This document shows positions 5,829 through 8,731 of a stretch of 8,731 nt of DNA, piece after piece (position 1 is the first letter of the stretch; each line of letters opens with the position of its first letter). The notes beneath the pieces were generated by a model. The model was given only the letters and a program-made list of their open reading frames with translations. It ran no database searches and had not been told where the DNA came from. A program made the position numbers and the translations under genes. Source of the DNA: Microcaldota archaeon. GTDB taxonomy: Archaea; Micrarchaeota; Micrarchaeia; Norongarragalinales; UBA8480. The stretch spans positions 1-8,731 of the forward strand of contig JAUYPK010000138.1 in NCBI GenBank assembly GCA_030697615.1. The letters are read 5' to 3'.

Positions 5829-6365
5829 ATGGAAGAAATTAGTTTTGAAGAGTTGAGAAAAATTCACTTGGAGGAAAAGCATTCGCCGCTACTTTCGCAG
5901 CTTCCGGAAAATTTCTTTGACATTTATTTGCAGCATATTGATACTTTTTACTCTAAGCTAAAAGACGTGTTTTCAATGGAAGGGTCTAAAACTTATGAAA
6001 ATAGTCGCAAGGTTTTTGGAGAGCTTGTGCGTCTACGTGGGCAGAAGTTGATTCTCAAAGCGTTTAAAGACAGCAAGAGCGGTGGAGTTTCTTCAGAAGG
6101 CTTGGCAACCCAGGAAAAAGAACTTTACTTGTCAATGCTGAAATTGTTTACAGAGTACGACTCGAGCTTATTGGGGTTTAAACCAGTGCCGCAAGTAGAG
6201 TCGACAGTTGAAAAAAGCGTAAAAATAGAGTTGCTTGTAGATTTGCCGCAGTTTGTCTCTCCAAGTGGTAATACAATTGGTCCATTTGAAAAAGGCAGTG
6301 TAGTTGAAGTTGACGTGCCTACGCGTAAAATACTAGGGGAACAAGGCGCTTGCAAGGCGGTTTAG
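5829..6365 (+). CDS. gins51: GINS complex subunit Gins51 (Gins15, Sld5/Psf1-like)
   Basis: Subunit of the GINS complex, which joins MCM and a GAN/Cdc45-like protein in the archaeal replicative helicase and contacts primase. 178 residues. The helical GINS A domain comes first (about 1-110), with ISFEELRKIHLEEKHSPLL, LPENFF, and a YENSRKVFGELVRLRGQKLI helix. After a linker, the small beta-rich B domain is at the C-terminus (about 131-178): LLVDLPQFVSPSGNTIGPF followed by EKGSVVEVDVPTRKIL. The A-then-B order is that of Gins51, not Gins23. The start is ATG 5829: it has homology from the first residue and a promoter at leaderless spacing. The frame stays open back to a TTG at 5685, but that 48-residue extension is encoded by the hairpin array and does not look like GINS. 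Lies next to priS as in many archaea. Confidence 0.9.
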   Translation: MEEISFEELRKIHLEEKHSPLLSQLPENFFDIYLQHIDTFYSKLKDVFSMEGSKTYENSRKVFGELVRLRGQKLILKAFKDSKSGGVSSEGLATQEKELYLSMLKLFTEYDSSLLGFKPVPQVESTVEKSVKIELLVDLPQFVSPSGNTIGPFEKGSVVEVDVPTRKILGEQGACKAV

Positions 6366-6486
6366 TGCATTTAGCATATGGGCGCTAATGGTTCCACATG
6401 CCTCCGCCGCGGCAGCATAGGTATTTTAAGTCTGTATCACACTAAAATTTATTCATTTAACTAAACAAATATAGAGTTTTTGACTT
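6366..6486. other. Intergenic gins51-rpl44e with a weak stem-loop and GC-rich patch
   Basis: Of these 121 bases the first 55 are GC-richer. GCATATGG (6374-6381) can pair with CCACATGC (6394-6401) with one mismatch and a 12-base loop, followed by CCGCCGCGGC. The last 65 bases are AT-rich and presumably carry the rpl44e promoter; CATTTAACTA near 6454-6463 is at leaderless spacing but is not a convincing TATA box. No gene seen. Confidence 0.35.
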
Positions 6487-6774
6487 ATGATTATTCCAAA
6501 AGAACTAAAGGCATACTGTCCAACTTGTTCAAAGCATTCTTTGCACAAGGTGAAAGTTACAACTACGAAGATAAAACCTGGTCGTACACTAGCATGGGGC
6601 TCGCGTAGACACGCGCGTAAACTCGCAGGTTACCATGGCAAAGTTAAAGGCAAGGCAAAAGTGAAAAAGCAAGGCATCCGTAACAAAATCATGCTCGAAT
6701 GTACTGTTTGCAAAAAGAAACACGAGCGTGTAATAAGCGGTAGGATGAAAAAGAAAGCTGAGACGAGCAAGTAA
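6487..6774 (+). CDS. rpl44e: Ribosomal protein L44e (eL42)
   Basis: Zinc-binding protein of the large ribosomal subunit near the E site. 95 residues, the usual length. The zinc ligands are in two pairs: Cys11 and Cys14 in YCPTCSKHSLHKV, and Cys72 and Cys75 in LECTVCKKKHE. Between them lies the strongly basic family stretch with RRHARKLAGYHGKVKGKAK. ATG 6487 is the only start compatible with family length. There is no Shine-Dalgarno site. It leads the translation part of the cluster and stands 28 bases before S27e, so the two are likely cotranscribed. Confidence 0.96.
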   Translation: MIIPKELKAYCPTCSKHSLHKVKVTTTKIKPGRTLAWGSRRHARKLAGYHGKVKGKAKVKKQGIRNKIMLECTVCKKKHERVISGRMKKKAETSK

Positions 6775-6802
6775 TTTTAGTGAAAAAGTGGTTTTAATTT
6801 AT

Positions 6803-6964
6803 ATGAGCAAATTTTTAAAAGTTCAATGTGAATGTGGAAGTGAAAGCATCGTTTTTGGCGACGCTAAAAGCGTAGTTAAGTGCTTTAACTGCAAAAAAGA
6901 GCTCCTAGCGCCACGTGGCGGCAGGGCAACGGTTAAATGCAAGATACTTGAGATACTCGGCTAA
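6803..6964 (+). CDS. rps27e: Ribosomal protein S27e (eS27)
   Basis: Small zinc-binding protein of the 30S subunit, 53 residues, a little shorter than the usual archaeal size of about 60. It reads MSKFLKVQCECGSESIVF and then GDAKSVVKCFNCKKELLAP, followed by the GGRATVKCKILEIL end typical of the family. The second zinc pair is a normal C-x2-C (Cys27, Cys30), but the first is Cys9 and Cys11, a C-x-C in place of the C-x2-C usually seen. No Shine-Dalgarno site. Placed between L44e and aIF2-alpha as in many archaea. A small hairpin (CACAAA/TTTGTG, 6970-6986) follows its stop. Confidence 0.94.
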   Translation: MSKFLKVQCECGSESIVFGDAKSVVKCFNCKKELLAPRGGRATVKCKILEILG

Positions 6965-6969
6965 CAAAA

Positions 6970-6986
6970 CACAAAACAACTTTGTG
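6970..6986 (+). repeat. Small hairpin after rps27e
   Basis: CACAAA (6970-6975) and TTTGTG (6981-6986) with a 5-base loop, beginning five bases after the S27e stop. No T-run follows, so it is more likely a processing or stabilising hairpin than a terminator. Six base pairs could be chance. Confidence 0.3.
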
Positions 6987-7049
6987 CGGTTAGCCCCTAT
7001 ATTCTGCTTTCCGTTCTCCATTTTCGAAAAACATATCTTTGGTCCTTTT

Positions 7050-7829
7050 ATGCCTATATCTAACAAGTTTCCAGAACAAGGGGAAATCATAATAGCTACT
7101 GTAAAAAAAATAACGCAGTTTGGAGCGTTTTGTTCTCTTGATGAATACGTTGGCCAAGATGCTTTTATCCACGTTTCAGAAGTTTCACCAGGCTGGGTGC
7201 GCAGCGTGCGCGACTATGTAAAAGAAGGGCAAAAAGTAGTTGCACTTGTATTGCGCGTTGATACGGTAAAGCAACAAATTGACCTTTCACTAAAGAGGTT
7301 AAGCGAAGCAGAGAAAAAGCGCAAAATGGAAGTGCACAACCTAGATAAGCGCGCATTGAAATTACTTGAAAGAGCCGCTTTGAAAATAGGCAAAAAAGCA
7401 CCGGATACGCGGGAAGTAATTCCAATTCTAAAAGAGGAGTACGGTGACTTATTCTCAGTTTTTGAACTTGCCAGCGAAGGGGAGGAAATATCTTCAAAGA
7501 TACCCGCTAAATGGGCAGCTGCATTAATTGAAATTGCAAAAATTGAGATAAAGCCAAAATTTGTAGTGCAACGCACAGTTGTTAAAATAAAGTCCTATTC
7601 CCCAAATGGAGTTGAAGCAGTTCAAAAAATACTCAAGAGCATTGAAGCGGTTTCAACAGATAAAGTTAAACTGCGTGTGTTGTACTTAGGTGCACCGAAC
7701 TATTACTTAGACGTAACTGCGCCGGATTATAAGACTTGTGAAAAAACCCTTGCAAAAGTACAAGTGTTATTATCATCCGCTTCAAATGAGTCAACTGATT
7801 GCCAATTAATCACGGATAAGCCAAAGTGA
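7050..7829 (+). CDS. eif2a: Translation initiation factor 2 subunit alpha (aIF2-alpha)
   Basis: Alpha subunit of the heterotrimeric aIF2 that brings Met-tRNAi to the small ribosomal subunit. 259 residues, near the usual 265-275. Order: N-terminal S1/OB domain (about 8-85) with GEIIIATVKKITQFGAF, DAFIHVSEVSPGWVRSVRDYV and IDLSLKRL; helical middle domain (about 90-165); C-terminal alpha/beta domain (about 170-259) that contacts the gamma subunit. Ser46 in VSEVSPGW aligns with the phosphorylated Ser51 of eukaryotic eIF2-alpha, but the arginines that follow in eukaryotes are absent. Start ATG 7050 is where the homology begins; an in-frame GTG at 6915 would overlap rps27e and add 45 unrelated residues. 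No Shine-Dalgarno site; the 85-base upstream gap contains no convincing TATA box. Confidence 0.96.
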   Translation: MPISNKFPEQGEIIIATVKKITQFGAFCSLDEYVGQDAFIHVSEVSPGWVRSVRDYVKEGQKVVALVLRVDTVKQQIDLSLKRLSEAEKKRKMEVHNLDKRALKLLERAALKIGKKAPDTREVIPILKEEYGDLFSVFELASEGEEISSKIPAKWAAALIEIAKIEIKPKFVVQRTVVKIKSYSPNGVEAVQKILKSIEAVSTDKVKLRVLYLGAPNYYLDVTAPDYKTCEKTLAKVQVLLSSASNESTDCQLITDKPK

Positions 7830-7854
7830 AAAATCTACGCGTGTAAAAATAAAA

Positions 7855-8013
7855 ATGAAACTATGTAAGTGCAAAAAGTGCAACGTTTATACCCTTGAAG
7901 AAACGTGCAAACAATGCAACGTAACTACAAGTTCTAGTCACCCTGCTAAATATTCAAAGGAAGATAAATATGCGATTTACAGGCGAAAAGAACGGTATCC
8001 GGACTTTCCCTAA
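7855..8013 (+). CDS. nop10: H/ACA RNP protein Nop10
   Basis: Small component of the H/ACA ribonucleoprotein that guides pseudouridylation of rRNA, binding the Cbf5 catalytic subunit. 52 residues, normal for the family. The zinc ribbon shows two C-x2-C pairs: Cys6 and Cys9, Cys18 and Cys21, around VYTLEETC. The family C-terminal part follows: SSHPAKYSKEDKYAIYRRK, matching the conserved AHPxxFSPEDxYxxYR pattern. It starts 25 bases after the aIF2-alpha stop in an A-rich spacer with no Shine-Dalgarno site. It follows aIF2-alpha, the standard archaeal order, and is probably on the same transcript. Confidence 0.94.
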   Translation: MKLCKCKKCNVYTLEETCKQCNVTTSSSHPAKYSKEDKYAIYRRKERYPDFP

Positions 8014-8023
8014 TTGCTAAAAG

Positions 8024-8074
8024 TTTTTTTAATCCACTTTTCAAACACTGGGTCAGATAAGGTGTATTTTTTTT
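8024..8074 (+). terminator. Two T-runs after nop10
   Basis: T7 at 8024-8030 (10 bases after the stop) and T8 at 8067-8074. These fit archaeal T-run termination of the rpl44e-nop10 transcript before a new promoter. Confidence 0.6.
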
Positions 8075-8081
8075 CCTCCTC

Positions 8082-8096
8082 GCAACGTTTAAAACC
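8082..8096 (+). promoter_or_regulatory. Candidate promoter (BRE/TATA) for PAC2-family gene
   Basis: GCAACGTTTAAAACC has its TATA-like core about 32 bases before the ATG at 8123, so initiation would leave a leader of only a few bases. It directly follows the second T-run and closely resembles the element before gins51. Confidence 0.6.
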
Positions 8097-8122
8097 ACTG
8101 GTTTTCTAACGATTACTGCATT

Positions 8123-8731
8123 ATGATTTTGAAACCCCAATTTACAGATTCTTTTGTCAGAATAAGAAAAAAAGTAAAAGCGCCTAAATCCATGTTGTTG
8201 ATAGGTTTACCTGGAGTTGGTTTTGCCAGTAAACTAGCAATTGACCATTTGATAACGCAGTTCAAAGCAGAGAGAATAGCTACGGTGTATTCCCCGCATT
8301 TTCCAAACCAAGTAATTGCAACTAACCACGGTAACTTGCGTCCATTTACGCTTAAGTTCTACTACAAAAAAGTAAATGGCAAAAACTTAGTGTTCCTAAA
8401 AGGGGACTTGCAACCATTGACCGTTGAAGGTCAGTACGAAGTAACTGCAAAGGCGCTTCAATTCTTCCAAGAAACCGGCGGAGAAGCGGTGTTTGCAATG
8501 GCTGGTTTAATAACTCCAAACGTAGGGCAAGACCGTACAGTGTACCTTAGTTCAACTCACAAAAAACAATTACAACAATTACAAAAAACGCTTGGTGTAA
8601 AAGTAAACTCTAATTATATTCCAATAATAGGCATGGCTGGCCTTGTCCCAACACTTGCCCCGCTTTATGGGTTAAGGGGAAACTGCATGCTTGTAGAAAC
8701 CACTGGCGAACATATAGATGCCGTTGCAGCA
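8123..8731 (+). CDS. PAC2-family protein (proteasome assembly chaperone-like), 3' end outside window
   Basis: The first 203 residues of a PAC2-superfamily protein (the archaeal group often annotated COG2047 or proteasome assembly chaperone family), cut by the window edge; about 35-45 residues are probably missing. Matches in order: MLLIGLPGVGFASKLAIDHL (24-43), the FPNQVIATNHG segment (60-70), LVFLKGDLQPLTVEGQYEV (89-107), GGEAVFAMAGLITP (119-132), and the C-terminal IPIIGMAGLVPTLAPLYG (166-183) with VETTGEHIDAVAA at the edge. Archaeal PAC2 proteins such as PbaB bind proteasome-related subunits, but this subgroup has no settled role. Located after nop10, as in many archaea. Start chosen by homology and by the promoter at 8082-8096; no Shine-Dalgarno site. 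Confidence 0.9.
   Translation, partial: MILKPQFTDSFVRIRKKVKAPKSMLLIGLPGVGFASKLAIDHLITQFKAERIATVYSPHFPNQVIATNHGNLRPFTLKFYYKKVNGKNLVFLKGDLQPLTVEGQYEVTAKALQFFQETGGEAVFAMAGLITPNVGQDRTVYLSSTHKKQLQQLQKTLGVKVNSNYIPIIGMAGLVPTLAPLYGLRGNCMLVETTGEHIDAVAA

Noticed and set aside
6915..7049. A longer start (GTG) for aIF2-alpha
   Set aside because: It would overlap rps27e and the family homology begins at ATG 7050.
7165..7576. Minus-strand open frames of 110 and 120 codons inside aIF2-alpha
   Set aside because: Antisense shadows of a well-conserved gene; composition is not protein-like.
7946..8140. Minus-strand 64-codon frame over the nop10 end and downstream spacer
   Set aside because: Overlaps nop10, T-runs and the PAC2 promoter; no family resemblance.

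Overview
The window looks like a piece of an archaeal genome, most probably from a small-genome DPANN-type lineage (Diapherotrites/Micrarchaeota-like is a guess, not proven). Reasons: an archaeal class III (EppA-type) signal peptide protein, two-subunit archaeal/eukaryotic primase, a GINS subunit, and L44e, S27e, aIF2-alpha and Nop10, all archaeal/eukaryotic families. The genes are compact, several seem to be translated from leaderless or nearly leaderless transcripts, and T-runs follow several stop codons. I see no tRNA, rRNA, CRISPR array or insertion sequence, and no gene-free stretch above about 170 bases.

Region 1 (1-2270): a type IV pilus-like secretion module. Two adjacent T2SF/TadC-FlaJ-like membrane platform proteins (the first cut by the window edge) are followed by a small pilin-like protein with a class III signal peptide. 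Between the second platform gene and the pilin lie two consecutive stem-loops next to the likely pilin promoter. A strong hairpin plus T-tract ends the pilin unit.

Region 2 (2270-3775): a complete M17 leucyl aminopeptidase on the minus strand, convergent to the pilin and divergent from the primase genes across a 72-base shared promoter region.

Region 3 (3776-8731): the plus-strand series priL - priS - gins51 - rpl44e - rps27e - aif2a - nop10 - PAC2-family gene. This is a recognised archaeal association of replication (primase, GINS) with translation and ribosome biogenesis genes. PriL and PriS make the primase heterodimer, Gins51 belongs to the replicative helicase complex, L44e/S27e/aIF2-alpha act in translation and its initiation, Nop10 in H/ACA RNP, and the PAC2 protein is probably a proteasome-assembly-type or related factor. 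The series is broken by at least two likely termination/promoter points: a T8 run after priS followed by a structured GC-rich hairpin array and a new promoter before gins51, and T-runs after nop10 followed by a promoter before the PAC2 gene.

Most worth a second look: PriL is short and its C-terminal domain lacks the canonical Fe-S cysteine pattern; a run of three to four stem-loops (5685-5780) of unknown role sits between priS and gins51; and a paired stem-loop element lies at the pilin promoter. None of these is shown to be a new system; they are leads.
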